Source: CAZWVR01 sp964637235
Lineage (GTDB): Bacteria; Bacteroidota; Bacteroidia; Bacteroidales; S143-33
Assembly (NCBI GenBank): GCA_964637235.1
Contig: CAZWVR010000015.1
Coordinates: 1 to 36,537, forward strand
Length of the DNA: 36,537 bases
Direction of reading: 5' to 3'
Positions within the stretch are counted from its first letter, which is position 1. Every line of letters begins with the position of its first letter. The notes beneath the pieces are model-generated. The model worked only from the letters and a program-made list of their open reading frames with translations, ran no database searches and had not been told where the DNA came from. The position numbers and the translations under genes were made by a program. Of the stretch, positions 24,711 through 33,470 are shown one piece after another.

Positions 24711-26965
24711 TATAGTAATAATTTTATTTGTTTTTTTAGTAAGCGAATTTCTTTTTCATATTCTTGAATTCTTAGATAGAGTTCAGTTATGTCAAAAGCC
24801 AAAAAGATTATTTTTTCCAGTTCACCTTCTTGGTTATAGAAAGGTGTATAAGTGGCATATAGATATTTTTCCTCGTTATATTTTGTGTATCTTTTAATAA
24901 TACCCTCTAATTTTTCTCCTCGTTTTAGCTTTTCTATGTTTTCTTTTATACTATCGGCAATTTTTTTATTATTGACGATTTTAAATAGATTTTTGCCAAC
25001 AATCTCATCCTGAGAATATTGTAATATTTTAAGGAATCTGTCGTTAGCGAAAATGATATGACCATCTGGTTTATATTCAATAGTAAGCAGTGTATTATTT
25101 ATGGCAGTATAATATGTTTGTAATTTTATTTCGTTTAGTTGGAGAGTTTTTTCTCTTTCTTGTAATTTTTTAATTTCTTGTTCAAGTTTTTTTTGTATTT
25201 GAGTTAGTTGTTTACTTTGTTTTTCGTATTTTTCTAAGAGTTTTTTAGTTTCTATATTAGTTTTAACGTTTTTAAGTCTTATACCGACGACTTCCGTGGT
25301 TTGTTTAAGGAATTCTATTTGATATGGTTTTAGCTTAGTCATATAAGCTAATTCAATTACTCCATAAAAAGTTTCTTCGTATATAATTGGCAAGAATATT
25401 AAGCTTTGAGGTTTTATTTCTCCTAAACCAGTAATAATAGTGTGGTAATTTTGAGGAATTTTTTCGAAATATGTAATCTTTTTTTCCATTGCAATAGAGC
25501 CGATAAGCCCTTCACCCATTTTGATTTCTTTTTTTATAGCTTTCCGTTCGTCGTATGCAAAAAGTGCTACAACTGTTAAGAGATTTTTTTCTTCATTGTA
25601 TATAAAAAAGCTACTTAAAATTGCGTTTGTATATTTAATTATTGCTTGTAAATAGTTTTCTGCCAGCCGTTCGTATGAGTTTTCTTCTATTTGTAAAGCT
25701 TGATGTAATAGAGATAAGCCTGTTCTTGTCCAATCTATTTCTTTTTTGGCTTCTATTGCTTTTTCTTCTTTTTCTATATATTTTTTGATGTTATGGGTGA
25801 TATTATTTATTAATTTTGCAATTTTATCTTCTCCTTCTATTGTGGCGGAAAAGTCTCCTTTTGAGAGCTTGTTTAAAACTTCAATAATTAGATTGAAGCG
25901 TTTTTTGACATTTTGAATATTATCTATTATTTGTTTAAGTTCCAGAATTTGACTTTCTTTTTCATATGAATATATTTCAATATCAGTCATTTTTTCAATT
26001 CCGGAAAGCATAGAGTTTATTAGTTGCGCTTCTGCTTTAAATTTATTGTTTATTGAGTTGATGGAAAGGTATAGAATGGGAATTATTAAAATTAAAAATA
26101 ATAGAGCATTTATAGTAAGCTTATTAGGGATATCAAGAATTGCATTNNNNNNNNNNAGATTGTTATTATAGATATGAAATGGACTGAATATTAGAAAGTT
26201 TTTTTTAGATTTTGCTACTTTGGATGTTTTTAAAAATTTAATATCAATTGGGAATAAGTCATAAATTTTAGAATTTATAAACGTAGAATTTAATGAATAG
26301 TATATTATTCTAAAAGAGTTTTGTTCGTATATTAATAAATCGTATTTATTATTTTTTGCTATTAAAGAAAAGATATTTAAATCTATTTTTATAAGCAGAT
26401 AGCCAATAATACTATTTTTATATTTTATAGGATAGAGAATTGGTAAAAAAAATTTATCATTATTTTTTTCTATGTTTAAATATATCAACGATTTTTTTTC
26501 TTTTACTATTGTTAAATATTTTATTTCTTTTTGAGAAAATAAAGTATCTAAATAGATTTTACCTTTACTTTTAGTCCATTTATAATAAACATAATTGTTT
26601 TTTGTAGGTTTTTGTATATAATCGCTATATATCAAAACTGATATTTGGGAAACATATTTTTGTTTTAAAATTTGCTGGATAAAAATATTTAGAGTGTAAA
26701 AATTAAGTTTATTTATAGTTATTAAATTTTGAAGTGAATTTACAAGAATTTGTCCATTATTTTCTTTTTTTTCTATTATGTTAAGGCTTTGTTGGATATA
26801 ATTTGTATTTGCGACTTTAAGTTCATCTATTTTAGAATTAATGTAAAAATTTCGGGATATTAATATGATAAATAAAACAATGAGTATTATTATTGGATAA
26901 AGTTTTAGATAAACAAATTTAGTTAAAAAAGATTTTAAACTTTGTATTTTACTTTCTGTTTTCAT
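24710..26965 (-). CDS. Membrane sensor with extracytoplasmic, GAF and PAS domains and no output domain (contains assembly gap)
   Basis: About 751 residues as read across the gap. A membrane helix lies at about 18-36, and an extracytoplasmic sensor region (Cache-like in layout) runs to about 268. The N run falls next, then a second helix (about 284-304) and a helical HAMP-like or coiled linker. A GAF domain at about 415-560 contains KKEIKMGEGLIGSIA and SLIFLPIIYEETFYGVIELA. A long coiled coil (565-610) leads to a PAS domain (612-735) with AINNTLLTIEY, ANDRFLKILQYSQDEIVGKN and FDITE. It ends with about 15 helical residues. No histidine kinase, cyclase or receiver domain follows. The frame is the same on both sides of the gap, but the true length of the missing part is unknown. 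It overlaps both neighbours. Confidence 0.8.
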   Translation of the reverse strand: MKTESKIQSLKSFLTKFVYLKLYPIIILIVLFIILISRNFYINSKIDELKVANTNYIQQSLNIIEKKENNGQILVNSLQNLITINKLNFYTLNIFIQQILKQKYVSQISVLIYSDYIQKPTKNNYVYYKWTKSKGKIYLDTLFSQKEIKYLTIVKEKKSLIYLNIEKNNDKFFLPILYPIKYKNSIIGYLLIKIDLNIFSLIAKNNKYDLLIYEQNSFRIIYYSLNSTFINSKIYDLFPIDIKFLKTSKVAKSKKNFLIFSPFHIYNNNXXXXNAILDIPNKLTINALLFLILIIPILYLSINSINNKFKAEAQLINSMLSGIEKMTDIEIYSYEKESQILELKQIIDNIQNVKKRFNLIIEVLNKLSKGDFSATIEGEDKIAKLINNITHNIKKYIEKEEKAIEAKKEIDWTRTGLSLLHQALQIEENSYERLAENYLQAIIKYTNAILSSFFIYNEEKNLLTVVALFAYDERKAIKKEIKMGEGLIGSIAMEKKITYFEKIPQNYHTIITGLGEIKPQSLIFLPIIYEETFYGVIELAYMTKLKPYQIEFLKQTTEVVGIRLKNVKTNIETKKLLEKYEKQSKQLTQIQKKLEQEIKKLQEREKTLQLNEIKLQTYYTAINNTLLTIEYKPDGHIIFANDRFLKILQYSQDEIVGKNLFKIVNNKKIADSIKENIEKLKRGEKLEGIIKRYTKYNEEKYLYATYTPFYNQEGELEKIIFLAFDITELYLRIQEYEKEIRLLKKQIKLLL
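26147..26156. other. Assembly gap of ten N
   Basis: Ten undetermined bases lie inside the sensor gene, just before its second membrane helix. The number ten may be arbitrary. Confidence 0.99.
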
Positions 26966-27806
26966 TGCTTAACTTTTTAAAATCCGATTTTAGGAAAGCA
27001 GCAGGTTTTTTATTTGAAATTTTATGCCAATTAAAGTAATATAACTGACCGTTTTCTGTACCGACTAACATTTTATAGCATCTGTCTTTCTTTTTATTTT
27101 TATCAGGTTTAACGATATGTAAAATGATAGCATTTTTATCTTTGTTCAAAACAATTTTTTCAATGTTTTCAGGTGTAGTAATTACTACTTTACCGTGATA
27201 ATATTTTTTTATTTTTTGTATTGTGTTGACGTCGGGAGCTAAGTCTTCTTTTGTAAAATATATGGTTTTGGAACCAACTTTTTTCATATTTTTTTGGTAG
27301 TAATTCAGTATATTTTTTTCATTAAGTTCTGGGTGATCTCGGGTAATTTCTACATGTCTTTGCATAAATAATAAAAGTGTTGGCATTTTATAGATATACT
27401 GGTCAAATTCGACGCCGTAATAAGAAAGAGGGAAAGAGCAGATATCTGGTAGTTCATCAAAGGAAGCATCTTTTTTTCCTAATACGAGAGACAAAAATGT
27501 ATATGCTGGCGCAGAAGGTTTATCTTCGAAATAGACCTTAGTTCTTATTAGAAAAGAGTAATTTGGGTTATGCATTCTTTGTTTAAATTCATTCATTGTA
27601 ATAAATTCATAATCAGTAAGATACCAAGCTTTCTGTACACCTTGTTTTATAGAGTTATTGTATTGGTTAAATATATTATCGTCTAAAACTACACAGGTTT
27701 TTGTTTTGAAAAATTGTTTAATATCCTCTTGTGAAGCGACAGCTTTTTGTGATAAAGCTATGCTAATTTGTATCAATAATATTGATAAAAGAAATAGTTT
27801 TTTCAT
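26949..27806 (-). CDS. Secreted protein, unknown function
   Basis: A 285-residue protein with a signal peptide (MKKLFLLSILLIQISIALSQ). The mature part opens with a QEDIKQFFKTKTCVVL segment, then QKAWYLTDYEFI and a conserved-looking stretch on a Ser/Ala/Pro-rich loop. The C-terminal part has a strand pattern ending in YKMLVGTENGQLYYF. I recall related uncharacterised proteins in other Bacteroidota but no name. It overlaps the sensor gene by 17 bases and follows the 213-residue protein by six bases, so the three are almost certainly co-expressed. It may be a periplasmic partner of the sensor (inference). Confidence 0.7.
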   Translation of the reverse strand: MKKLFLLSILLIQISIALSQKAVASQEDIKQFFKTKTCVVLDDNIFNQYNNSIKQGVQKAWYLTDYEFITMNEFKQRMHNPNYSFLIRTKVYFEDKPSAPAYTFLSLVLGKKDASFDELPDICSFPLSYYGVEFDQYIYKMPTLLLFMQRHVEITRDHPELNEKNILNYYQKNMKKVGSKTIYFTKEDLAPDVNTIQKIKKYYHGKVVITTPENIEKIVLNKDKNAIILHIVKPDKNKKKDRCYKMLVGTENGQLYYFNWHKISNKKPAAFLKSDFKKLSNENRK

Positions 27807-27812
27807 TGTTTA

Positions 27813-28454
27813 TCAGTTTTTTGGCAAATATAAAGGATGCCGTTCATTGAATTTACGAATATAAATAAAAATTTGTTTTTTTCTTTTTCTTTTTGGCAGA
27901 TTTATATATTTCTGGTATAGATTTTTGTCGTATTTTTTAAGGAGGATTTGGAGATTTTTATAGTTATAATCGTAAATTTTTCCTTCTTGTAGATCTAATA
28001 TGTATTGTCTGGTTTCTTTATGGGTATCCATAGTTGTATAGTCGTAGTAGTAATATGTTGAATAATCATAATCGTATACATCTATTGTAGCGATGAAGTA
28101 TGTAAGATTTCCGATAAAAATCAGAGGGAATAGATCGTTATTGATATAAATGAATAATTTACCTTTTTTAGCTACCGCAAGAACACTATCGGATGGTATT
28201 TGTTGTTTTTGTCCGTTTTTATCCCAGAACCATATAGTATTTTTTGCCAATATACGCGAAAAAAATTCCGGATCATTTTTATCTATTTTTGTAATTATCT
28301 GTCTTATTCGGATAGGGTCATTATTTCTTATTTGTGTGGTATTTAAGTATAAACCATCTTTAAAGCGATAATTATGGGAATATATAACTTTATCATTTTG
28401 TGCAATGAGTTTAATATTTAACATTATTAACAAAGAAATGAGCAATATTTTCAT
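27813..28454 (-). CDS. Secreted protein, unknown function
   Basis: A 213-residue protein with a signal peptide (MKILLISLLIMLNIKLIAQ). The first third (YRFKDGLYLNTTQIRNNDPI) and the next block (KNTIWFWDKNGQKQQIPSD, then SVLAVAKKGKLFIYIN) suggest a beta-rich domain with a SH3-like or lipocalin-like repeat; this is a weak reading. A tyrosine-rich segment (YDYDYSTYYYYDYTT) lies in the middle. The C-terminus is basic. It is the first gene of the minus-strand row that continues to the sensor, pyrE and acylase. No named family is recognised. Confidence 0.68.
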   Translation of the reverse strand: MKILLISLLIMLNIKLIAQNDKVIYSHNYRFKDGLYLNTTQIRNNDPIRIRQIITKIDKNDPEFFSRILAKNTIWFWDKNGQKQQIPSDSVLAVAKKGKLFIYINNDLFPLIFIGNLTYFIATIDVYDYDYSTYYYYDYTTMDTHKETRQYILDLQEGKIYDYNYKNLQILLKKYDKNLYQKYINLPKRKRKKQIFIYIRKFNERHPLYLPKN

Positions 28455-28751
28455 CAGATTTTTTGTGCTAAAATAATAAAAACCTAAGAAAAACCCAATT
28501 TTTTGATATTAGAATGAAATAAATAGATGGATAATTTGTTAATAATAATAAAGTTTATTTTATTTGTAAAACATTTTTTCCAAATTGACATTTTAACTAA
28601 ACAAAAATTGGAATTATTATTGTCAAATTAAATGGATGGATTATAGAGGCATTAGTATTTAAGTTCATAGGAATAGAGAATTATAATAGGCTGAGTGATA
28701 GGGTAATAGTAATGTTTTATAAAATTGAAAAAAATTTAAAACAATATAGTA
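28455..28751. other. AT-rich divergent intergenic region
   Basis: About 297 bases separate the minus-strand row beginning at 28454 from the plus-strand row beginning at 28752. It must hold promoters for both, but I see no clear TAnnTTTG box with a matching -33 element on either strand, nor any hairpin or repeat that stands out. Confidence 0.6.
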
Positions 28752-29795
28752 ATGAAAAAGCTTATAGTATTATTTATTGGAGTTTTTTTTATTCAATTTT
28801 CTTTTGGACAAAGTGTTGATATTTATGGAGTTATATTAAATCCTACTAGTAAACAGAAATCATCCATTTCCAGGGCGAAACGTGATATTGGTCGTGCTGA
28901 TAAGCTTGTTAGTGCTGCACAGAAAGCATATCAAAAGTATTCAAAACTTTTTAATAGTAAACGCAAACGTAAACGTCGTAGGGCAGAGAAAAAAACTGTA
29001 AGTGCTAAGCGGAACTTAATGACTGCTGGTACCTTTTATGATAAGGGTTATAAAGCTTTGTATGATTTATATACAGATTATTTAAAAGGAGTTAGTTTTA
29101 GTTTTCCAGAGGATCAACAGAAAGCTGCGAATCTAATGTCTGAGGCAGAAAATTTTTTCAAAACCGGAGAAAGTATTTTGCAGAAAAATAGAGGTTTTAC
29201 AGATAAAGAGCTCAAAAAGAAAGTTCAATTTAAGAAATTACAGGGTTCTATCTACAAAGGCAGGGATCATGAGAAGCAGGCAATAGAAAAGCTTGCTCAG
29301 GCCATTCAGTTATATAATATGCAAGGTGAAAAACTTAAAGCTCAGCAACAAAAAGAAGATAATTTATGGCAACAGGCTTTGCAGGCTAATACTATTTCTG
29401 CATATCAAAATTATATCAATGCGTATCCTGATGGTAGGTATGTCAGTTTAGCTCAACAAAAAATAGCAGAAATAGAGCAGCAAATTAAAGAGGCAGAGCA
29501 AAATAAAGAAAGCGATATAATATACAGAGTTCAAATATTGGCAGATGTTAGACCTTGGACAGATAATGAAATAAAAGCTAAATATGGAATTTCCGACCAT
29601 ATCTATGAATCATTTTATAATGGTTGGTATAAATATTCAGTAGGGGAATTCCATAAATATGAAGATGCTAAACAAAAACGTGATCAAATTCGAAAAAAAG
29701 TTAAAGGTGCTTTTGTAATTGCTTTTACCAAAGATGGACAATACATAGATAATATACTTGAAGCTATAAATCTTGAACAAAGCTCACAAAAGTAA
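28752..29795 (+). CDS. Secreted coiled-coil protein with C-terminal SPOR domain
   Basis: A 347-residue protein with a signal peptide (MKKLIVLFIGVFFIQFSFGQ). The middle (about 30-255) is basic, helical and rich in Lys/Gln, with a short KRKRKRRRAEKK stretch near 71-82 and TPR-like helices around 185-255 (NTISAYQNYINAYPDGRY). Residues about 262-330 form a SPOR domain: YRVQILADVRPW, then WYKYSVGEFHKYEDAKQKRDQI and a terminal AFVIAF strand. SPOR domains bind peptidoglycan lacking stem peptides, often at the division site. The radical SAM gene follows after 21 bases. A cell-wall or division role is likely; the specific function is unknown. Confidence 0.82.
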   Translation: MKKLIVLFIGVFFIQFSFGQSVDIYGVILNPTSKQKSSISRAKRDIGRADKLVSAAQKAYQKYSKLFNSKRKRKRRRAEKKTVSAKRNLMTAGTFYDKGYKALYDLYTDYLKGVSFSFPEDQQKAANLMSEAENFFKTGESILQKNRGFTDKELKKKVQFKKLQGSIYKGRDHEKQAIEKLAQAIQLYNMQGEKLKAQQQKEDNLWQQALQANTISAYQNYINAYPDGRYVSLAQQKIAEIEQQIKEAEQNKESDIIYRVQILADVRPWTDNEIKAKYGISDHIYESFYNGWYKYSVGEFHKYEDAKQKRDQIRKKVKGAFVIAFTKDGQYIDNILEAINLEQSSQK

Positions 29796-29816
29796 ATAAA
29801 TTTTGGATAGTAGCTA

Positions 29817-30746
29817 ATGGGGCTAAGGCGCTATAACAGCATAAGCGATTATTATAAGAGAACTTTTCAGAGATATGTGCAGAAAATTTCAATTGATGCA
29901 GGATTTACCTGTCCGAATAGAGATGGTACAAAGGGGGTAGGAGGGTGTACTTATTGTAATAATGAAGCATTTACACCTGCTTATTGTTCTCCAAAAAAGA
30001 GCATAACAGAACAAATAAATGCAGGTATAGAGTTTTTTAGTCGTAAATATAAAGATGCTGATTTTTTGGCATATTTTCAAGCTTATTCTAATACCTATGC
30101 ACCTTTATCAGTGTTAAAAGATAGATATCAAGAGGCTTTGAAACATGATAGAGTTATTGGACTAATCATTTCTACACGTCCTGATTGTGTAGATGAAAAA
30201 ATATTAGATTATTTATATGAATTGTCAAAAAAATATTATATTGTAATTGAGTATGGCATAGAAAGTACAAAAAATGAGACTTTGGCACTTATAAATCGTG
30301 GACATACTTATGAGGAAAGTGTAAAAAGTATTTTAATGACTGCTGAACGAGGATTAAAGATTGGAGTGCATTTAATATTAGGGCTGCCTGGAGAGGATAG
30401 AGCTACTTTTATAGAACATGCGAAAAAAATATCGCAATTACCGATAAATTTTATAAAATTACATCAATTACAGATTATTGCTAATACATTGATGGCAAAA
30501 GATTATGCATTGGATAGAGATAAATATTTTTTGTTTGAGGATGCTGATAGTTATTTAGATGTTGTAGTTGATTTTTTAGAATATTTATCGCCAAAGATAA
30601 TAGTAGAGCGTATAGCCAGTGAAAGCCCGCAGAATTTGTTAATAGCACCACATTGGGGTCAATTAAAGAATTATCAACTAATCCATATGTTAGAGAAAAA
30701 ATTACAGGATAGAAATACTTGGCAGGGAAAAATGATACAAAAATGA
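29817..30746 (+). CDS. Radical SAM protein, TIGR01212/YhcC type
   Basis: A 309-residue predicted [4Fe-4S] S-adenosylmethionine enzyme. The cluster cysteines are Cys32, Cys44 and Cys47 in CPNRDGTKGVGGCTYC, the spaced arrangement typical of the TIGR01212/YhcC family and different from the usual CxxxCxxC. Further family features are the FQAYSNTYAP stretch, STRPDCV, EYGIESTKNETL, and HLILGLPGED. The reaction is not established from sequence. It overlaps the recombinase gene by four bases (ATGA) and follows the SPOR gene closely. Confidence 0.92.
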   Translation: MGLRRYNSISDYYKRTFQRYVQKISIDAGFTCPNRDGTKGVGGCTYCNNEAFTPAYCSPKKSITEQINAGIEFFSRKYKDADFLAYFQAYSNTYAPLSVLKDRYQEALKHDRVIGLIISTRPDCVDEKILDYLYELSKKYYIVIEYGIESTKNETLALINRGHTYEESVKSILMTAERGLKIGVHLILGLPGEDRATFIEHAKKISQLPINFIKLHQLQIIANTLMAKDYALDRDKYFLFEDADSYLDVVVDFLEYLSPKIIVERIASESPQNLLIAPHWGQLKNYQLIHMLEKKLQDRNTWQGKMIQK

Positions 30747-31657
30747 ATGATTGGAACTATTACATAAATGAGTTTAAAAATTTTTTGAGGTTAGAACGAG
30801 GGCTGTCGGAGAATTCCATTGAGGCTTATCTTAGAGATGTTGGTAAATTGCGAGATTTTATAGTAAAGGTAAAGAAATATCCCTTATTGCCACAGTTTTT
30901 AACTTATAGGCATTTGCAAGAGTTTGTAAATCAGCTTAGTAATGCAGAAGTAGCATTAAGTACGCAAGCCCGTATAATATCCGGCATAAAAGCTTTTTAT
31001 AAGTTTTTATTGATTAGAGATGTTATAGATACTAATCCTGCGGAATTGATAGAAGTACCACGGATAGAGAGAGCTATACCTGAAATATTAACCACAGATG
31101 AGATTGATAGGATATTAGAAGCTGTTGATTTGAGTAAGCCGGAGGGGCATAGGAATAAGGCTATAATAGAAATTATGTATAGTTGTGGCTTGCGGGTTTC
31201 TGAAACTATAAATTTGCGGATTTCAGATTTGTTTTTTCAGGAGGAGTTTATTCGTGTTTTGGGTAAGGGGTCGAAACAGCGTTTAGTGCCTATAAATCAG
31301 AAAGCTATAAAACAGATAAATTTGTATATTGAGCATTATCGTCGTTATTTAAAGATTCCGGAGGAGTATAGGGATATTTTATTTTTAAATAGACGAGGTA
31401 AAAAATTGACGCGTGTAATGATTTTCTTGATAGTCAAAGAGTTAGCACAGAAAGCAGGTATAAATAAAAACATTAGCCCTCATACATTTAGGCATTCCTT
31501 TGCTACACATTTAATAGAGGGAGGAGCAGATTTACGGGCTGTTCAAGCAATGTTAGGGCATGAATCTATAACAACTACGGAGATATATACACATTTGGAT
31601 ACAAATTATTTAAAAAAGGAAATATTGTCGTATCATCCTCGCAATATTCCTGATTGA
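30743..31657 (+). CDS. xerD: Site-specific tyrosine recombinase XerC/XerD
   Basis: Resolves chromosome dimers at dif with a partner recombinase. The N-terminal core-binding domain starts at FKNFLRLERGLSENSIEAYLRDV. The catalytic residues are visible: Arg151 in SCGLRVSE, Lys in LGKGSKQR, His and Arg in HTFRHSFATHL, His in LGHESITTT, and the nucleophile Tyr282 in EIYTHLD. An earlier in-frame ATG (30719) exists, but ATG 30743 gives the usual 304-residue length and overlaps the radical SAM stop codon as ATGA. XerD is favoured over XerC by overall similarity, but this cannot be settled by eye. No integrative element borders it. It converges on the porin gene with four bases between. Confidence 0.88.
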   Translation: MNDWNYYINEFKNFLRLERGLSENSIEAYLRDVGKLRDFIVKVKKYPLLPQFLTYRHLQEFVNQLSNAEVALSTQARIISGIKAFYKFLLIRDVIDTNPAELIEVPRIERAIPEILTTDEIDRILEAVDLSKPEGHRNKAIIEIMYSCGLRVSETINLRISDLFFQEEFIRVLGKGSKQRLVPINQKAIKQINLYIEHYRRYLKIPEEYRDILFLNRRGKKLTRVMIFLIVKELAQKAGINKNISPHTFRHSFATHLIEGGADLRAVQAMLGHESITTTEIYTHLDTNYLKKEILSYHPRNIPD

Positions 31658-31661
31658 TAAT

Positions 31662-33470
31662 TTAGTTTTTAAACCACCATTTAACGCCAAAAAGGATTAG
31701 AAATTCAGCTAAGTGATAGTGATTTACGTAAAAGAAGTATTCTTTGAATAATAAGAAGTTCATGTATTTTACTTTTAGAAAAAATTGGGCTCGCTGAACT
31801 TTACCAGCTGCAAATATGTCAATAATTGGATAAGAGCCTGTTAATCTTTTATTTTCGTAGTAAAAAATTCCGGTAGAAGGTCTATATGCGAGAGCTTTAT
31901 AACTGTCTGTATAATAGGTATTTATGCCGATGTTTAGTCTTAGGTGTTTTTTAAACATAAAGAAATCGGCATAGGTAGAGTTAAAAATCAATAGGTGGGG
32001 TAGGGTTATGTTTTTATTTTCAATGTTTTGGAGTGTGATATGCATTTCCGTAATAAATGGTTTTATATGTAATTTTTTGTCCCAAAAAAAGTAATAATAA
32101 GGTATTTTTTGTAGAGTTTGCGTAGGAGTTGCTATTGAGTCGAAGTATATGAAATTTTTTTTCCAGCCACCACCTATTCCGGTATTTATTGCAAAGTTTG
32201 GTATTGATATGCTTATATTAAGATTTGTTGTTTGTATAGGTTTAAAATTATTGTTCCAAAAATCGTGATTGCCGTTATATCTAATAAGAAATAGAGAAGG
32301 CGCTGTGAGGCTTTGCATCTGTTGGCTTGTTAGTTGTATTTTTCCTAAGTTTATTGTTTGAGAGGAGGTAATTAAATAGTTATTTTTTTTGCGCCCTGTA
32401 AGAAAATATTTTCCATTGGCACTTATTTGATATTTTGAGGTAGAGAAATATATTTTTGCTTCGGCTGCGTTATTGTAGTATTTGTCCGAAGAGAGACCAA
32501 TTATGTAATTTTTGAAAGAGTAGTAGCTTTCTACCTGATTTTTTATACCGAATTTTAAACTTATTCTTTTAATATTCATAGATAGATAGGCATCATTTTC
32601 GAGTAGGTTTAGAGCAGTACTGTCGTAGGTTTTATTTTGGGATAATCGAGTAATTTCGAAGTAATTTGTATCGGTGTAGGGTTCGTAAAATATTTTATCA
32701 GAATGTATCAGACGAGTATAGGAGATTATAGATAATGACGGTGAGATTAATAATTTTTGGAATATAGTTAATCCTTTACTTCGTAAAGTATTTGTGGCTG
32801 TTTTCATAAAGTATTGGGCAGTTAGCGCATCAAAAGTTTTAGCAGTATCTATAAAACCACCATCTTCGTATATTTTTATTTTATCGAAATATAAATTTGC
32901 AAGGAACAAATATTTTCTATTTGCATATCTCATCCATATTCTAAAAGCATTTACCACAGAATTTGAATTTACTTTTTGATTTCTTGTTGTTTGCATTTTA
33001 TATTGGATACCATAATTTAAATGTTTACCAGAATTCATTGTAAGGAGGAAGTCTAATATTTGTTCATCTGTTGTTTTATCGGTGCCTGTATAATAAAGAT
33101 AGGAATATGGTATATTAGTATTGAAAAAAGCTAAGTTAAAAGGAGTAAAGATACAATTTTGGTAATAATATATGGGATAAAATGGTGCTTGAATTTTTTG
33201 TTCCGGGAAAAACGCAGATATTGTAGGACTTACAGTATGCCCTAAATATATTGGAAATCTGTATTTACGGAAGTTAGGGTGGGATATCTCAATATGTTTT
33301 ATTAGAGTATCGAGCTTAATTTGTTGAGTATCAATATCTTGTGTTATGATAAATTTTTTTATTTTAAATTTTATGGTGTCAACTTGCCAGTCTATTCCTT
33401 CAACTTGTTGTGCTGCGGCATTAAGTGTAGCGATAAATAAAATTGTAGAAATTAGGTATTTAAGTTTCAT
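31662..33470 (-). CDS. Putative outer-membrane porin (Bacteroidota family)
   Basis: A 602-residue protein with a signal peptide (MKLKYLISTILFIATLNAAAQ). After a short N-terminal region comes a block characteristic of the Bacteroidota putative-porin family (resembling PF14121): PFNLAFFNTNIPYSYLYYTG, then EQILDFLLTMNSGKHLNYGIQYKMQTTRN. The remainder is long alternating beta-strand sequence rich in Tyr, Phe, Asn and Lys, ending in ILFGVKWWFKN, consistent with a large barrel. It overlaps the preceding 437-residue gene by 11 bases. The solute is unknown; the gene order with hutI does not by itself show a link to histidine use. Confidence 0.8.
   Translation of the reverse strand: MKLKYLISTILFIATLNAAAQQVEGIDWQVDTIKFKIKKFIITQDIDTQQIKLDTLIKHIEISHPNFRKYRFPIYLGHTVSPTISAFFPEQKIQAPFYPIYYYQNCIFTPFNLAFFNTNIPYSYLYYTGTDKTTDEQILDFLLTMNSGKHLNYGIQYKMQTTRNQKVNSNSVVNAFRIWMRYANRKYLFLANLYFDKIKIYEDGGFIDTAKTFDALTAQYFMKTATNTLRSKGLTIFQKLLISPSLSIISYTRLIHSDKIFYEPYTDTNYFEITRLSQNKTYDSTALNLLENDAYLSMNIKRISLKFGIKNQVESYYSFKNYIIGLSSDKYYNNAAEAKIYFSTSKYQISANGKYFLTGRKKNNYLITSSQTINLGKIQLTSQQMQSLTAPSLFLIRYNGNHDFWNNNFKPIQTTNLNISISIPNFAINTGIGGGWKKNFIYFDSIATPTQTLQKIPYYYFFWDKKLHIKPFITEMHITLQNIENKNITLPHLLIFNSTYADFFMFKKHLRLNIGINTYYTDSYKALAYRPSTGIFYYENKRLTGSYPIIDIFAAGKVQRAQFFLKVKYMNFLLFKEYFFYVNHYHLAEFLILFGVKWWFKN

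Noticed and set aside
28455..28751. Possible small gene or RNA in the divergent region
   Set aside because: It is plain AT-rich sequence without hairpins, promoter pairs or an open frame of interest.
30743..31657. Tyrosine recombinase as sign of a mobile element
   Set aside because: The protein has Xer housekeeping length and motifs, is embedded in an operon, and no attachment repeats or cargo genes are visible.
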